Assembly (NCBI RefSeq): GCF_036322625.1
Contig: NZ_AP027266.1
Coordinates: 3,351,001 to 3,415,000, forward strand
Direction of reading: 5' to 3'
Origin: Roseicyclus marinus
GTDB lineage: Bacteria > Pseudomonadota > Alphaproteobacteria > Rhodobacterales > Rhodobacteraceae
DNA length: 64,000 nucleotides
Below are positions 36,261 through 48,852 of the stretch, in pieces. The notes beneath the pieces were generated by a model. That model was not told the DNA's origin and did no database searches. It saw nothing but the letters and a program-made list of their open reading frames with translations. The position numbers and the translations under genes are program-made. Positions within the stretch are counted from its first letter, which is position 1; each line of letters opens with the position of its first letter.

Positions 36261-36290
36261 CTTGCAGGGGCAAATCCACCTCCCTATATA
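36261..36290 (+). promoter_or_regulatory. RpoH (sigma-32)-like promoter of dnaK
   Basis: CTTG (36261-36264) is followed, after 18 bp, by CCTATAT (36283-36289). This matches the alphaproteobacterial heat-shock promoter pattern (CTTG ... CYTATNT). It lies 120-150 bp upstream of the dnaK ATG in the alkB-dnaK divergent gap, as expected for heat induction of dnaKJ. Confidence 0.68.
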
Positions 36291-36409
36291 CCCAGCGAAC
36301 CGGTCGGGCGTGCAGCCCCGGCCATATCAACACCATCACGAGGGCGGCACCGGGGGCCATAACGGACCCGCCACCGCCCGTTCGCTTGAAGCAAAGGGAC
36401 CCGACCGAC

Positions 36410-38317
36410 ATGGCCAAAGTGATTGGTATCGACCTCGGCACCACCAACTCCTGCGTTGCCATCATGGATGGCAGCCAGCCGCGCGTCATCGAGAATTCCG
36501 AAGGGGCGCGCACCACGCCCTCCATCGTGGGCTACACGGAAGATGAACGTCTTGTCGGCCAGTCCGCCAAGCGTCAGGCCGTGACCAACCCCGAAAACAC
36601 CATCTTTGCCGTCAAGCGCCTGATCGGGCGCCGTCTGGGCGATGCGGAGGTGGAGAAGGACAAGAAGCTTGTCCCCTACAAGATCGTCGACGGCGGCAAT
36701 GGCGACGCCTGGGTCGAGGTGCGCGGCGAGAAATATTCGCCGAGCCAGGTTTCGGCACAGATCCTGACCAAGATGAAGGAAACCGCCGAGAGCTACCTGG
36801 GCGAGGAAGTGACGCAGGCCGTCATCACGGTTCCGGCCTATTTCAACGACGCCCAGCGCCAGGCGACCAAGGACGCGGGCAAGATCGCGGGCCTCGAGGT
36901 GCTGCGGATCATCAACGAGCCGACGGCAGCTGCGCTCGCCTATGGTCTGGACAAGAAGGAAACGCGCACCATCGCGGTCTATGACCTTGGTGGCGGCACC
37001 TTTGACATTACGATCCTGGAGATCGACGACGGCCTGTTCGAAGTCAAATCGACCAACGGGGATACGTTCCTGGGTGGTGAAGATTTCGACATGCGGATCG
37101 TCAATTACCTGGCCGACGAGTTCAAGAAAGAGAACGGCGTCGATCTGACCTCGGACAAGATGGCGCTGCAGCGTCTGAAGGAAGCGGCGGAAAAGGCCAA
37201 GATCGAGCTGTCGTCGTCGAGCCAGACGGAGATCAACCAGCCCTTCATCTCGATGGGCAAGAACGGTCAGCCGCTGCACATGGTGATGAAGCTGACGCGC
37301 GCCAAGCTGGAAAGCCTGGTGGGCGATCTGATCACCAAGTCGATGAAGCCTTGTGCGGCCGCGTTGAAGGATGCGGGCCTGTCCAAGGGCGATATCGACG
37401 AGGTCGTTCTGGTCGGCGGCATGACCCGCATGCCCAAGGTCATCGAAGAGGTGACCAAGTTCTTCGGCAAGGAGCCCCACAAGGGCGTGAACCCCGACGA
37501 AGTCGTGGCCATGGGTGCGGCGATCCAGGCGGGCGTGCTGCAGGGCGACGTGAAGGACGTGGTCCTCCTGGACGTGACGCCGCTGTCGCTCGGCATCGAG
37601 ACGCTGGGCGGCGTGTTCACCCGTCTGATCGACCGCAACACCACGATCCCGACGAAAAAGGCGCAGATCTTTTCCACGGCGGATGACAACCAGAATGCCG
37701 TGACCATCCGCGTGTTCCAGGGCGAACGCGAAATGGCGGCGGACAACAAGATGCTGGGCCAGTTCAACCTGGAAAACATCCCGCCCGCCCCGCGCGGCGT
37801 GCCGCAGATCGAGGTGACCTTCGACATCGACGCCAACGGCATCGTGTCGGTCGGCGCCAAGGACAAGGGCACCGGCAAGGAGCAGAAGATCACCATCCAG
37901 GCCTCGGGCGGTTTGTCGGACGAGGATATCGAGCGCATGGTCAAGGAGGCGGAAGAGAACGCCGACGCCGACAAGAAGCGCCGCGAGCTGGTGGAAACCC
38001 GCAACCAGGCCGAAAGCCTGATCCATTCGACCGAAAAGTCGATGGAAGAGCATGGCGACAAGGTCGACCCGTCCACGATCGAGGCGATCGAACTGGCCAT
38101 CAAGGCGCTGAAGGAGCAGCTGGAGACGGAAGACGCCGGCAAGATCAAGAGCGGCATCCAGAACGTCACCGAAGCGGCGATGCGTCTGGGCGAGGCGATC
38201 TACAAGGCGCAGTCAGAAGCGGGCGAAGATGACGACCCGGATGCGGCACGTCCCGTGGACGACGACATCGTCGATGCGGATTTCGAAGATCTCGACGACG
38301 ACCGCAAGCGCGGGTGA
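36410..38317 (+). CDS. dnaK: Molecular chaperone DnaK (Hsp70)
   Basis: The 635-residue Hsp70 folds and protects client proteins in an ATP cycle with DnaJ and GrpE. Signatures are [28 protein letters not shown] and [13 protein letters not shown]. The substrate-binding domain and an acidic C-terminus ([15 protein letters not shown]) complete it. The start is the ATG at 36410, preceded by AAAGGGAC; an in-frame TTG 24 bp upstream is less likely. dnaJ follows after 74 bp. Confidence 0.98.
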   Translation: MAKVIGIDLGTTNSCVAIMDGSQPRVIENSEGARTTPSIVGYTEDERLVGQSAKRQAVTNPENTIFAVKRLIGRRLGDAEVEKDKKLVPYKIVDGGNGDAWVEVRGEKYSPSQVSAQILTKMKETAESYLGEEVTQAVITVPAYFNDAQRQATKDAGKIAGLEVLRIINEPTAAALAYGLDKKETRTIAVYDLGGGTFDITILEIDDGLFEVKSTNGDTFLGGEDFDMRIVNYLADEFKKENGVDLTSDKMALQRLKEAAEKAKIELSSSSQTEINQPFISMGKNGQPLHMVMKLTRAKLESLVGDLITKSMKPCAAALKDAGLSKGDIDEVVLVGGMTRMPKVIEEVTKFFGKEPHKGVNPDEVVAMGAAIQAGVLQGDVKDVVLLDVTPLSLGIETLGGVFTRLIDRNTTIPTKKAQIFSTADDNQNAVTIRVFQGEREMAADNKMLGQFNLENIPPAPRGVPQIEVTFDIDANGIVSVGAKDKGTGKEQKITIQASGGLSDEDIERMVKEAEENADADKKRRELVETRNQAESLIHSTEKSMEEHGDKVDPSTIEAIELAIKALKEQLETEDAGKIKSGIQNVTEAAMRLGEAIYKAQSEAGEDDDPDAARPVDDDIVDADFEDLDDDRKRG

Positions 38318-38391
38318 TCGCGTGATGTGACCCTCTTGCGGCCGGCCGGGGGCGACCTTGGCCGGCGCGCCTGTTCCAGGGAAGGGACAAG

Positions 38392-39552
38392 ATGGCAAAG
38401 CGCGATTACTACGAGGTGCTCGGGGTCTCGAAAGGCGCGTCCGCCGACGAGATCAAGAAAGCCTATCGCACCAAGGCGAAAGAGCTTCACCCCGACCGCA
38501 ACGCCGACAAACCCGATGCCGAGGCCCAGTTCAAGGAAGTGAACGAAGCCTATGACGTGCTGAAGGATGCCGACAAGAAAGCCGCCTACGACCGGTTCGG
38601 CCATGCGGCCTTTGACGGGGGCATGGCGGGCGGCGGGCGCGCGGGCGGCTATGGCGGACGGCCCGGTCAGGGCGATTTCGCCAGCGCCTTTTCCGATGTG
38701 TTCGAGGATCTGTTCGGCGATTTCATGGGCGGCCAGCGCGGTGGCGGTGGGCGCAGCCGGGCAAGCCGGGGATCGGATCTGCGCTACAACCTGCGGATCA
38801 GCCTTGAGGAGGCGTTTGCGGGTCTGAACAAGCAGATCACGGTGCCCTCATCCGTCGCCTGCGGGTCGTGCAACGGCACCGGGTCCGAGGCGGGGGCCGA
38901 GCCCACCACCTGCCCCACCTGTTCGGGCATGGGCAAGGTGCGGGCGCAGCAGGGCTTTTTCACGGTGGAACGGACCTGCCCTACCTGTTCGGGGATGGGC
39001 CAGATCGTCAAGAACCCGTGCCGGACCTGTGGCGGCGCGGGCCGTCAGCAGAAGGACCGCGCACTGTCGGTGAATATTCCGGCGGGTGTCGAGACCGGAA
39101 CGCGCATCCGCCTGTCGGGCGAGGGCGAAGCCGGGATGCGCGGCGGGCCGTCGGGCGATCTCTATATCTTCATCGAGGTTTCGGAGCATGCGCTGTTCCA
39201 GCGGGATGGGATCGACCTGTTCTGCCGGGTGCCGGTGTCGATGACGCGCGCAGCGCTTGGGGGCGAGATCGAGGTGCCCACGATCGACGGCGGGCGCAGC
39301 CGGGTGAAGGTGCCCGAAGGCTCGCAATCGGGGCGGCAGATGCGGTTGCGTGGCAAGGGGATGCCGCAGCTGCGGGGCCCCGGCATCGGCGACATGTATA
39401 TCGAGCTGGCCGTCGAGACGCCCGTCAGCCTGACGGCAGAGCAAAAAGAGCTGCTCAAGAAATTCGAGGAGATCAGCGCCAAGTCGAACAATCCCAATGC
39501 GACCGGGTTTTTCGACAAGGTGAAGAGTTTTTGGGACGGGATGACCGGGTAA
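38392..39552 (+). CDS. dnaJ: Co-chaperone DnaJ (Hsp40)
   Basis: This 386-residue type I Hsp40 stimulates DnaK ATPase and delivers substrates. The J domain (residues 1-70) includes HPDRN. A Gly-rich region follows, then four zinc-binding CxxCxGxG repeats ([32 protein letters not shown]) at about 145-215, then the C-terminal substrate domain. It is probably co-transcribed with dnaK and ends at a strong terminator. Confidence 0.98.
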   Translation: MAKRDYYEVLGVSKGASADEIKKAYRTKAKELHPDRNADKPDAEAQFKEVNEAYDVLKDADKKAAYDRFGHAAFDGGMAGGGRAGGYGGRPGQGDFASAFSDVFEDLFGDFMGGQRGGGGRSRASRGSDLRYNLRISLEEAFAGLNKQITVPSSVACGSCNGTGSEAGAEPTTCPTCSGMGKVRAQQGFFTVERTCPTCSGMGQIVKNPCRTCGGAGRQQKDRALSVNIPAGVETGTRIRLSGEGEAGMRGGPSGDLYIFIEVSEHALFQRDGIDLFCRVPVSMTRAALGGEIEVPTIDGGRSRVKVPEGSQSGRQMRLRGKGMPQLRGPGIGDMYIELAVETPVSLTAEQKELLKKFEEISAKSNNPNATGFFDKVKSFWDGMTG

Positions 39553-39572
39553 GGCACCGGGCAGGAAACAGG

Positions 39573-39601
39573 AAAAGGCCCCGCTCTGTCGGGGCCTTTT
39601 T
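39573..39601 (+). terminator. Rho-independent terminator of dnaKJ
   Basis: AAAAGGCCCCG (39573-39583) pairs with CGGGGCCTTTT (39590-39600) around the loop CTCTGT, ending in a run of T. It lies 20 bp after dnaJ and separates it from mutS. It is the clearest intrinsic terminator in the window. Confidence 0.92.
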
Positions 39602-39668
39602 CATGCGTTTGCGCTTCAATCCCAGGGTCAGCTTGCGTAGGCTTTGCAGGCTTGCAAGGGGGAACGGA

Positions 39669-42305
39669 ATGACGGCCCAAGTGACGCCGATGATGGCGCA
39701 ATATCTGGAGATCAAGGCGCAATATGCCGATGCGCTGTTGTTCTACCGGATGGGCGATTTCTACGAGATGTTCTTTGACGATGCCGTGGCGGCGGCTGCA
39801 GCGCTCGATATCGCGCTGACCAAGCGCGGCCAGCATCTGGGCGAGGACATCGCGATGTGCGGGGTGCCCGCGCATTCCGCCGAAAGCTACCTGCTGACGC
39901 TGATCCGCAAGGGGTTTCGGGTGGCCATCTGCGAGCAGATGGAAGACCCGGCCGAGGCCAAGAAACGCGGGTCCAAGGCCGTGGTGCGGCGCGACGTGGT
40001 GCGGTTGGTCACGCCCGGCACGCTGACCGAGGATACGCTTTTGGAAGCGCGGCGGCACAATTACCTGGCCGCCTATGCCGAGATAAGGGGCGAGGGCGCG
40101 CTGGCGTGGTGCGATATCTCGACCGGGGATTTCCAGGTGATGCCCTGCCCGCCCGTGCGGCTGGGACCGGAGCTGGCGCGGTTGATGCCGCGCGAAGTGC
40201 TGGTGTCGGACGGAATGCCGCCCGAACGGATCGCCGCGATGGAAGAGATCGGCGCGGCGGTGACGCTGCTGGCCCCCACCAGTTTCGACAGCCGGGCCGA
40301 GGGGCGGATCGGGGATGTGTTCGGTGTCGCCTCGCTGGAAGGGTTCGGGAGTTTTTCGCGCCCCGAGGTGGCGGCAATGGCGGCCGTCATCGATTACCTG
40401 TCGCTGACGCAAAAGGGCAGCCTGCCCTTGTTGCATGCGCCCCGGCGGCAAAATGCGGGCCAGGTCTTGCAGCTGGATGCGGCGACGCGTCGGAACCTGG
40501 AACTGACCCATGCGCTGTCGGGGGGCCGTGCAAATACGGTCCTGTCGGTGATCGACCGGACGCTGACGGCAGGCGGTGCGCGGCTGTTGGAGCGGCGGCT
40601 TTCGGGGCCGTCGACGGATCTGGCCGTGATCCGGGCGCGGCATGATGCAGTGTCTTATTTCGTGTCTGACAGGCTGGTTAGAGACGAAATAGAGGGTCGG
40701 TTACGGCGTATCCCCGATCTGGATCGGGCGTTGTCGCGGCTGGCGCTGGACCGGGCCGGGCCGCGCGATCTGGCCGCGATCCGCGACGGGTTGATGGGGG
40801 CGAGCGCCTTGCAGGCCGCGATGCGGGACCAGGACCTGCCGCAGATGCTGGCCGAGGCGCGCGAGGGTTTGGCGGGAGATGCCGATTTGGCCGACCTGTT
40901 GGACCGCGCGCTGGTGGCAGAGCCGCCGGTGCAGTTGCGCGACGGAAGCTCGATTGCCGAGGGCTATGACGCGGAGCTCGACGAGGTGCGCCACCTGCGC
41001 GACCAGGGGCGCGGCGTGATCGGGCCGATGCAGGCGGAATACATTGAGGCGACGGGGGTTTCGTCGCTGAAGATCAAACATAACAACGTCTTGGGCTATT
41101 TTATCGAGACGACGGCGACCCATGCCGACAAGATGCTGTCGCCCCCTTTGTCCGAGCGGTTCATCCACAGGCAGACCACGGCCAATGCGGTGCGGTTCAC
41201 CACGCTGGAGCTGTCGGAGCTGGAAACCAAGATCCTGAATGCGGGCAACCGGGTGCAGGAGATCGAGCGCGCGCTGTTCCAGTCGCTGCGCGAGGCGGTT
41301 CTGGCGGCCCAGGATGCCGTGGGTGCGACGGCGCGAGCGCTGGCGGAGCTGGATCTTGCATCCGCCCTGGCGCGGCGGGCGGTCGAGGGGAACTGGACCC
41401 GGCCCGAGATGCGGGAAGATCGCGCCTTCGACATCGTGGGCGGGCGGCATCCGGTGGTCGAAGCGGCGCTGGCGCAGGGCGGAACGCCTTTTGTCGCCAA
41501 TGATTGCCGCCTGTCGCCGATGGGCGACGGTGCCGCCGTCACGCTGTTGACGGGCCCCAACATGGCGGGGAAGTCCACCTATCTGCGGCAGAACGCCTTG
41601 ATCGCGATTCTGGCTCAAATGGGCAGTTTCGTGCCTGCCGAGCGGGCGGAAATCGGGCTGGTGAGCCAGGTTTTCAGCCGGGTCGGCGCGGCGGATGACC
41701 TGGCGCGGGGGCGGTCGACCTTCATGGTCGAGATGGTGGAAACGGCGACGATCCTGAACCAGGCGGATGAGCGGGCGCTGGTGATCCTGGACGAGATCGG
41801 ACGGGGAACGGCGACCTATGACGGGCTGTCCATCGCCTGGGCGACGCTGGAACATCTGCACGAGGTGAACCGCTGTCGCGCGCTATTCGCCACGCATTAC
41901 CACGAGATGACCAATCTGGCCGCGCGGCTTGAGGGGTTGCGCAATGCCACGGTTGCGGTGCGCGAATGGGAGGGAGAGGTGATTTTCCTGCACGAGGTGC
42001 GGGAAGGGGCCGCCGACCGATCCTATGGCGTACAGGTGGCAAAGCTGGCCGGTCTGCCCGAGCGGGTGATCGCGCGGGCGCAAACCGTGCTGACGGCGCT
42101 GGAAAAGGGCGAGCGGGAAGGCGGCGACCGAAAGGCGGTGATCGACGATCTGCCGCTGTTTGCCGCCGTCCCTGCCCCCGCGCCGAAAGCGGCGAAGGGA
42201 TCGGCGGTCGAGGCGCGTCTCAAGGAGATACACCCCGACGAGTTGACCGCGCGCGAGGCGCTGCAAATTCTCTATGATCTCAAGGATCTGGCGGAAAAGG
42301 CTTAG
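39669..42305 (+). CDS. mutS: DNA mismatch repair protein MutS
   Basis: The 878-residue ATPase recognises mismatches and short loops. The mismatch-binding motif is in [13 protein letters not shown] (residues 31-43), with the intercalating Phe and Glu of FYE. Core and clamp domains follow. The ATPase has Walker [14 protein letters not shown], Walker [18 protein letters not shown], and a C-terminal helix-turn-helix ([21 protein letters not shown]). I start at ATG 39669, because the frame upstream is inside dnaJ. Length fits the family. It converges with grpE with a 4-bp overlap. Confidence 0.97.
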   Translation: MTAQVTPMMAQYLEIKAQYADALLFYRMGDFYEMFFDDAVAAAAALDIALTKRGQHLGEDIAMCGVPAHSAESYLLTLIRKGFRVAICEQMEDPAEAKKRGSKAVVRRDVVRLVTPGTLTEDTLLEARRHNYLAAYAEIRGEGALAWCDISTGDFQVMPCPPVRLGPELARLMPREVLVSDGMPPERIAAMEEIGAAVTLLAPTSFDSRAEGRIGDVFGVASLEGFGSFSRPEVAAMAAVIDYLSLTQKGSLPLLHAPRRQNAGQVLQLDAATRRNLELTHALSGGRANTVLSVIDRTLTAGGARLLERRLSGPSTDLAVIRARHDAVSYFVSDRLVRDEIEGRLRRIPDLDRALSRLALDRAGPRDLAAIRDGLMGASALQAAMRDQDLPQMLAEAREGLAGDADLADLLDRALVAEPPVQLRDGSSIAEGYDAELDEVRHLRDQGRGVIGPMQAEYIEATGVSSLKIKHNNVLGYFIETTATHADKMLSPPLSERFIHRQTTANAVRFTTLELSELETKILNAGNRVQEIERALFQSLREAVLAAQDAVGATARALAELDLASALARRAVEGNWTRPEMREDRAFDIVGGRHPVVEAALAQGGTPFVANDCRLSPMGDGAAVTLLTGPNMAGKSTYLRQNALIAILAQMGSFVPAERAEIGLVSQVFSRVGAADDLARGRSTFMVEMVETATILNQADERALVILDEIGRGTATYDGLSIAWATLEHLHEVNRCRALFATHYHEMTNLAARLEGLRNATVAVREWEGEVIFLHEVREGAADRSYGVQVAKLAGLPERVIARAQTVLTALEKGEREGGDRKAVIDDLPLFAAVPAPAPKAAKGSAVEARLKEIHPDELTAREALQILYDLKDLAEKA

Positions 42306-42859
42306 CCGGGGTTGGAGGACACGCCGACCTGCGCGGGACGGATCAGGCGGTCGTGCAGCATGAAACCTTCGGTCATGACTTGCAGGATGTCGCCCGCTTT
42401 CGTGCCGGGAACGGGGGCTTCGAACATCGCCTCGTGCGTATTGGGGTCGAAGGCGTCGCCGACCTCGGGCGCGATCAGGGTGACGCCGTGCTTGTCCATC
42501 ACCTTGAGCAATTCGCGCAGCGTCAGTTCCACCCCTTCGAGAAGCGCGCTGTCGGCATCGCCCGCGGCATCGCTGGCGCTGTTCAGCGCGCGGCGCAGGT
42601 TGTCGTAGACGGGCAGAAGATCGCGGACGATGCGGGAGCCGCCGAATTTCTCGGCCTCGCGCCGGTCGCGTTCGGCGCGTTTGCGCACGTTTTCCGATTC
42701 GGCCAGCGTGCGCAGCAGACGATCCTTGAGCTCGGCATTTTCGGCGCGCAGCGCGTCGTTTTCGTCAACCGGCAGATCCTCGGTCAGATCGACCTCGGCG
42801 GTTGCGGCCTCTTCGGCGTATTCCTGTTCTGCGACATGATCTTGTTTCGCGTCGGACAT
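42302..42859 (-). CDS. grpE: Nucleotide exchange factor GrpE
   Basis: This 185-residue DnaK partner releases ADP. The acidic N-terminus leads to a long coiled coil ([38 protein letters not shown]). The C-terminal beta domain has [29 protein letters not shown] and [17 protein letters not shown]. It follows hrcA on the minus strand by 29 bp, so the two probably form an operon. It lies one gene (mutS) away from dnaKJ, on the opposite strand. Confidence 0.97.
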   Translation of the reverse strand: MSDAKQDHVAEQEYAEEAATAEVDLTEDLPVDENDALRAENAELKDRLLRTLAESENVRKRAERDRREAEKFGGSRIVRDLLPVYDNLRRALNSASDAAGDADSALLEGVELTLRELLKVMDKHGVTLIAPEVGDAFDPNTHEAMFEAPVPGTKAGDILQVMTEGFMLHDRLIRPAQVGVSSNPG

Positions 42860-42888
42860 GCGTGCCTCTTCACCCTTCCTTGCGGCTT

Positions 42889-43971
42889 TTATCCCCGGTC
42901 GGCGATCAGTTTGCCGACCAGTTGCGCCGTATAATCCACGATCGGGACGATACGCCCGTAGTTCAGACGGGTCGGGCCGATGACCCCGACCGCGCCCACG
43001 ATCTTTCGGTCAGCGTTCATATAGGGAGAGACGACCAGAGCGGAACCCGAAAGTGAGAAAAGCTTGTTCTCGGAGCCGATGAAAATGCGGACCCCGTCGC
43101 CGGATTCGGCCAGTTCGAGGAATTCGGCGATGTCGCGCTTGCGTTCGAGATCGTCAAAGAGGTGGCGGATGCGGTCCAGCTCTTCGGCCTCGGCGGCGTC
43201 GGAGAGGAGATTCGCGCGGCCCCGCACGATCAAACGGCCCTGATCGTTGCCGTCGCTGTCCCAGACGGCGAGGCCCGCCTCGATCAGGTGGTTGGCAATC
43301 TCGTCGATCTGGGCGCGGCGTTGATCCACCTCGCGCTGCATTTCGGCGCGGAGCGTGCCCAAGGTGCGGTCGGCCAGATGGGCGTTGAGGTAATTCGCCG
43401 CCTCGCGCATCGCGCTGGGGGTGTGGCCGGGGGGCGGCTGGAACAGGCGGTTTTCGACATGGCCATCCGAAAACACCAAGACCACAAGGGCGCGGTCGGG
43501 GGCGAGCGAGACGAAATCGATGTGCTTGATCGGCGCTTCGCGTTTCGGGGCCAGAACGACGCTGGCGCCATGGGTCGCCTGCGACAGGGCGGCGCCGATC
43601 CGGTCGAGGGCTGCCGCGACATCGCCCACGTTGGAGCCGAGCGTATCATCGAGGCTTTGCTTGTCGGTGGCGGCCAACTCGCCCACCTCGAGAAACCCGT
43701 CGACGAACATGCGCAGGCCAAGCTGGGTGGGCACGCGCCCGGCGGAGATATGGGGGCTGTCCAGGAGGCCCAGATATTCGAGATCCTGCATCACGTTGCG
43801 GATCGTGGCCGCCGACACCTGTTCCGAGAGGCTGCGCGTCAGGGTGCGCGAGCCCACGGGCGCGCCGGTTTCGAGATATCCCTCGACCACGCGGCGAAAC
43901 ACCTCGCGGGAGCGGTCGTTGAGATCGCCCATCACGGTCTGGCTGCTGGTCTTGCGGTCGGTCATCGTCAT
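42889..43971 (-). CDS. hrcA: Heat-inducible transcription repressor HrcA
   Basis: This protein of about 360 residues represses heat-shock genes by binding CIRCE inverted repeats, aided by GroEL. The winged-helix N-terminus has LNDRSREVFRRVVEGYLETGAPVGSRTL and SAATIRNVMQDLEYLGLLDSPHISAGRVPT, both strongly conserved. The C-terminus holds FIGSEN and GAVGVIGPTRLNYGRIVPIVDYTA. Candidate ATGs lie at 43986, 43971 and 43965; I choose 43971 by length. The frame extends far upstream, but that part is antisense to rph. I see no CIRCE element in this window. Confidence 0.94.
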   Translation of the reverse strand: MTMTDRKTSSQTVMGDLNDRSREVFRRVVEGYLETGAPVGSRTLTRSLSEQVSAATIRNVMQDLEYLGLLDSPHISAGRVPTQLGLRMFVDGFLEVGELAATDKQSLDDTLGSNVGDVAAALDRIGAALSQATHGASVVLAPKREAPIKHIDFVSLAPDRALVVLVFSDGHVENRLFQPPPGHTPSAMREAANYLNAHLADRTLGTLRAEMQREVDQRRAQIDEIANHLIEAGLAVWDSDGNDQGRLIVRGRANLLSDAAEAEELDRIRHLFDDLERKRDIAEFLELAESGDGVRIFIGSENKLFSLSGSALVVSPYMNADRKIVGAVGVIGPTRLNYGRIVPIVDYTAQLVGKLIADRG

Positions 43972-44047
43972 GGTCGTTCGATCCATTCGGGCTTGCGTCC
44001 GAGGCGGCGCGCGGACTATCCCGCAGGGGTAGATCAGGGAGATATTT

Positions 44048-44761
44048 ATGCGTCCTTCCGGCCGAAACCTAGACGAAATGCGCGAGATTTCCATCGAGAC
44101 GGGTGTCACGCGCCATGCCGAGGGATCGTGCCTGATCCGCTGCGGCGGCACGCATGTGCTTTGCACTGCGACGCTGGAGGAACGGGTGCCGCCGTTTCTG
44201 AAGAATACCGGCCTTGGCTGGGTGACGGCGGAATACGGGATGCTGCCGCGCGCCACCCATACGCGGATGCGCCGCGAGGCGGCATCGGGCAAGCAATCGG
44301 GACGGACGCAGGAGATCCAGCGGTTGATCGGGCGCGCGCTGCGCGCTGGCGTTGACCGGTCGGCATTGGGCGAGCGGCAGATCACCATCGATTGCGACGT
44401 GATCCAGGCCGATGGCGGAACGCGCTGCGCGTCGATCACGGGCGGTTGGGTCGCGCTGCGGCTGGCGGTGAACAAGCTGATCAAGGCCGGCGATATCGTC
44501 AGCGACCCGATCACGGATCACATCGCGGCCGTATCTTGCGGGATTTATGCGGGGCAAGCGGTGCTGGACCTCGATTACCTTGAAGACAGCGAGGCGGGGA
44601 CGGATTCGAATTTCGTGATGACGGGCAGCGGTGCCCTGGTCGAGGTTCAGGCCAGCGCCGAAGGGTCGGCGTTTTCTCGCGGGCAATTCGACGAGATGTA
44701 TGGCTTGGCCGAAAGCGGCATCGCGGCGCTGGTCAAGGCGCAGAAGGCGGCGACATCCTGA
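44048..44761 (+). CDS. rph: Ribonuclease PH
   Basis: The 237-residue phosphorolytic exoribonuclease trims tRNA 3' ends. It opens [39 protein letters not shown], the family hallmark. [17 protein letters not shown], the phosphate-binding [16 protein letters not shown] and [14 protein letters not shown] follow. It diverges from hrcA. Its stop overlaps the start of rdgB by one base (TGATG). Confidence 0.97.
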   Translation: MRPSGRNLDEMREISIETGVTRHAEGSCLIRCGGTHVLCTATLEERVPPFLKNTGLGWVTAEYGMLPRATHTRMRREAASGKQSGRTQEIQRLIGRALRAGVDRSALGERQITIDCDVIQADGGTRCASITGGWVALRLAVNKLIKAGDIVSDPITDHIAAVSCGIYAGQAVLDLDYLEDSEAGTDSNFVMTGSGALVEVQASAEGSAFSRGQFDEMYGLAESGIAALVKAQKAATS

Positions 44762-45369
44762 TGCGGCGGTTCACGGGCGACCATCTGCTGATCGCGACAC
44801 ACAATCGCGGCAAGCTGGAGGAGATGGAGGCGCTTTTGGCGCCTTACGGGATCACCGTGTCCTCTGCCGCCGATCATGGTCTGCCCGAGCCCGAGGAAAC
44901 CGGCACGACATTCGTCGAAAATGCCAGGATCAAGGCGCATGCGGCGGCCAAGGCCACGGGCCTGCCCGCCCTGTCGGATGACAGCGGGATCGAGATCGAC
45001 GCGCTGGATGGCGCGCCCGGTGTCTATACCGCCGATTGGGCGGAAACCCCCGATGGCCGCGATTTCGTCATGGCGATGCGGAAAACCCATGATCTGCTGG
45101 AGGCCAAGGGCGCGGCCCACCCCCGCACGGCGCGGTTCTGCTGCACGCTGGTGCTGGCATGGCCCGATGGGCATGACGAGGTGTTTCCCGGCGTGATGGA
45201 GGGCTGCGTCGTCTGGCCGATGCGGGGCGACCAGGGGCATGGCTATGACCCGATTTTCCAGCCCGCAGGCTATGACGTGACCTTTGGCGAGATGGATCGC
45301 TGGGAAAAGAACAAGATCAGCCATCGCGCCAAGGCGGTCGAACAGCTGAAGCAGGTCTTCGGTGGCTGA
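44761..45369 (+). CDS. rdgB: dITP/XTP pyrophosphatase (Ham1/RdgB)
   Basis: This 202-residue enzyme hydrolyses dITP, dXTP and ITP to their monophosphates and keeps deaminated purines out of [16 protein letters not shown] begins the substrate pocket. [24 protein letters not shown] and [18 protein letters not shown] are conserved. It is the middle gene of the overlapping trio rph-rdgB-hemW. Confidence 0.96.
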   Translation: MRRFTGDHLLIATHNRGKLEEMEALLAPYGITVSSAADHGLPEPEETGTTFVENARIKAHAAAKATGLPALSDDSGIEIDALDGAPGVYTADWAETPDGRDFVMAMRKTHDLLEAKGAAHPRTARFCCTLVLAWPDGHDEVFPGVMEGCVVWPMRGDQGHGYDPIFQPAGYDVTFGEMDRWEKNKISHRAKAVEQLKQVFGG

Positions 45370-46528
45370 AGATTGGGAGGCCGGTGGTTTCGGTCTTTAT
45401 ATCCACTGGCCCTTTTGCCAGGCGAAATGCCCCTATTGCGATTTCAACAGCCATGTCGCGGCCGAGATCGACCAGGCGCGGTGGAAATCCGCCTATCTAT
45501 CTGAAATTGAACGTGTTTCTGCCGAGTTGCCGGGCAGGCGGCTGACCAGCATCTATTTCGGCGGCGGCACACCATCGCTGATGGCGCCCGATACGGTCGC
45601 GGCCATGCTGGAGGTGATCAAACGGGCCTGGCCGGTTGCCAATGATCTGGAAGTGACGTTGGAGGCGAACCCGACCTCGGTCGAGGCGGGACGGTTCCGC
45701 GCCTTTCGCGATGGGGGTGTGAACCGGGTTTCGATGGGCTTGCAGGCGCTGAGCGATGTGGATCTGAAGCGTCTGGGGCGTCTCCATTCGGCGGCGGAGG
45801 GTCGAAACGCCTATGCGATCGCGCGCGACGTGTTTCCGCGTGTCAGTTTCGATTTGATCTATGCGCGGCAATACCAGGGGTTGGAGGATTGGCGAGCGGA
45901 ATTGGCCGAAGCCCTGACCTTGGCTGCCGATCACCTGTCGCTCTACCAGTTGACGATCGAGGATGGCACGGCCTTTGGCGAGCGGCATGCCATCGGGCGT
46001 TTGGGTGGCTTGGTCGAGGATGACACCGCCGCCGCGATGTATGATCTGACCCAAGACATGTGCGACGCGGCGGGATTGCCCGCTTATGAAGTGTCGAACC
46101 ACGCCAGCGACATGGCGCAATCGCGCCACAACCTGATCTATTGGCGCGGTGGCGATTACGCCGGGATCGGGCCGGGCGCGCATGGGCGGATCACGCTGGG
46201 CGGACGGCGGATGGCGACCGAGACGGAATTGTCGCCCCTTGGCTGGCTGCGCCGGGTGGAGACGCAAGGGACTGGCGAAACGCTGCGCGATGCGGTGAGC
46301 GGGCGCGAACGGGCCGAAGAATACGCGATGATGGCACTGCGCCTGTCCGAGGGGATGGACAGGGCGCGGTTCGTGGCGATGAACGGGGCGGATTTCGACC
46401 CTGATGTGCTGAACAGGCTCGAATCCTTGGGGATGATCGAGGTCACGGAGCGTCGGATCACCACGACGCTGGATGGGCGGCGGGTGTTGAACGCGGTGCT
46501 GCGCGAGTTGCTGGCCGAGGCGGGTTAA
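45362..46528 (+). CDS. hemW: Radical SAM heme chaperone HemW
   Basis: This 388-residue radical SAM protein is related to coproporphyrinogen III oxidase HemN. Family knowledge places it in heme delivery rather than oxidation. The [4Fe-4S] motif is [28 protein letters not shown] and [16 protein letters not shown] follow, with a HemN C-terminal domain. It uses a GTG start inside rdgB (8-bp overlap). It converges with parB with 4 bp of overlap. Confidence 0.94.
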   Translation: MAEDWEAGGFGLYIHWPFCQAKCPYCDFNSHVAAEIDQARWKSAYLSEIERVSAELPGRRLTSIYFGGGTPSLMAPDTVAAMLEVIKRAWPVANDLEVTLEANPTSVEAGRFRAFRDGGVNRVSMGLQALSDVDLKRLGRLHSAAEGRNAYAIARDVFPRVSFDLIYARQYQGLEDWRAELAEALTLAADHLSLYQLTIEDGTAFGERHAIGRLGGLVEDDTAAAMYDLTQDMCDAAGLPAYEVSNHASDMAQSRHNLIYWRGGDYAGIGPGAHGRITLGGRRMATETELSPLGWLRRVETQGTGETLRDAVSGRERAEEYAMMALRLSEGMDRARFVAMNGADFDPDVLNRLESLGMIEVTERRITTTLDGRRVLNAVLRELLAEAG

Positions 46529-47432
46529 CCACGCGACAGGCGGGCAATCAGATCGTCGAGCGCCGCGAGATCGGCGTAACGGATCGAGACGCGCCCCGCG
46601 CCCGAGGCGGTGTCGTGGTCGATGCTGACGGGCATGCCGAGCGTGGCGCTCAGATCACCCTCGAGCGCCAATGTATCGGCATCCTTGTCTGTTCCGCGCC
46701 CGACCGTGGCACGGATCCGGGTGGTGCTTTCCGTTGAAGCCTTTGATTTCGCGTGCTTTTCGACGTCACGGACGGACCATCCCTCGGCCACGGCCTTGCG
46801 CGCCAGGGCCAGCGGATCATCGGCCGTCAGAAGCGCGCGGGCGTGACCGGCGGTCAGATCGCCGTTGCGCAGCATGTCCTGGATCGGGTCGGGCAGCGCC
46901 AGAAGCCGCATCAGGTTGGCGATATGGCTGCGGCTTTTGCCCATGGCTTGCGCCAGTTGATCCTGTGTATGGCCGAAGCGGTCGATCAGCTGACGATAGC
47001 CTTGGGCTTCTTCCAGCGCGTTCAGGTCGGCGCGCTGAATGTTTTCGATGATCGCGACCTCGAGCACCTCGGTATCGTCAAAATCGCGGATGATCACGGG
47101 CAGATCATGGAGTTGCGCCAGTTGCGCAGCCCGCCAGCGGCGTTCGCCCGCGACGATCTGGAAATTTTCGGCCTTGGCCGGGTCGGGGCGCACGATCAGG
47201 GGCTGGATCACGCCCTTTTCGCGGATCGAGGCGGCCAGTTCCTGCAACGCGCCTTCGGCAAAGCTGCGGCGGGGCTGGTCGGGATTGGGGCGGATGCGGT
47301 CGATGGGCACGCGGCGCGTGTCGCGCGGGGTGCGCGGCGTGGCATCGGCGCTGGTCGTCGCCGGCGTTTCGATATCGGCCATGAGCGCCGACAAACCACG
47401 CCCCAGACCGCTGCGTTCGCGTCTTTTGACCA

Positions 47433-47433
<1 letters not shown>
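46525..47433 (-). CDS. parB: Chromosome-partitioning protein ParB
   Basis: This 302-residue CTP-dependent clamp binds parS and spreads on DNA near the origin. The N-terminus RSGLGRGLSALM contacts ParA. The CTP-binding box is in VAGERRWRAAQLA, with ENIQRADLNALEEAQGYRQL next. The helix-turn-helix is HTQDQLAQAMGKSRSHIANLMRLL. A short C-terminal dimerisation region ends the protein. Its ATG overlaps the parA stop by one base. Two parS sites lie 1.4 and 3.3 kb upstream. Confidence 0.97.
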
Positions 47434-48225
<792 letters not shown>

Positions 48226-48233
<8 letters not shown>

Positions 48234-48852
48234 GGGTCAGGTTCTCGATACGGAACAGGACGGCGTCGGCGTCGGTGACGCTGGGGACCGTGGTCACGTC
48301 CATCTGCCAGCGCTGGCGCGCGGTTTCAAGTTCCTCGGCGTGGCGCGCGCCCTTTTGGAGGAGGGCGACGCCGCCGGGGCGCAGGTGGAGATGGGCGTAA
48401 CCGCAGAGCGTATCGAGCGCGGCCAAGGCACGGGCCGAGACGATATCGGCGGCCTGGGGCGGCATATCCTCGATCCGGCGGCTGAAAACGCCCACGGAAA
48501 GGCCCATTTGCCGGGCCGTTTCGCGCAGGAAAGCGGCCTTGCGCAAATCAGCCTCGACCAGGTTCATGCGCAGATCAGGCATTTTTTCGGCCGCGATGGC
48601 AGCGCAGACAAGGCCCGGAAAGCCCCCGCCGCTGCCCAGATCGGCCCATGTTTTGGCATCCGGAGGCGCGTGGTCGATCACCTGCGCCGAATCGAGGATA
48701 TGGCGCGACCAGATCTGCGGCAGGGTGGCGGGCGAGATCAGGTTGATGGTTTTTTGCCATTTCGTCAGGAGGGACGCGAAAAGCTCCAACCTGTCCAGCG
48801 TTTCACGTGAAACATCCGCGGCGATCCGCGCCTTTGCGTCATCTTCGGTCAT
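48226..48852 (-). CDS. rsmG: 16S rRNA (guanine-527-N7) methyltransferase
   Basis: This 208-residue methyltransferase modifies G527 of 16S rRNA using SAM. The SAM pocket is [17 protein letters not shown], and the [12 protein letters not shown] segment is also typical. Near the N-terminus the segment [14 protein letters not shown] is encoded by DNA that contains a parS palindrome, a dual use of sequence known from several bacteria. It overlaps mnmG by 4 bp. Confidence 0.96.
48799..48814. other. parS: parS site within rsmG (15 of 16 match)
   Basis: CGTTTCACGTGAAACA differs from the canonical parS TGTTTCACGTGAAACA only in its first base. It lies in the rsmG reading frame, where it encodes the conserved VSRET residues. 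Confidence 0.9.

Noticed and set aside
39162-40643. 493-codon minus-strand frame across dnaJ and mutS
   Set aside because: It lies antisense to two clear genes and spans a strong intrinsic terminator. Arg/His/Gln-rich shadow.
43972-44514. Upstream extension of hrcA
   Set aside because: It is antisense to rph and lacks similarity to HrcA. The conserved N-terminus starts near 43971.
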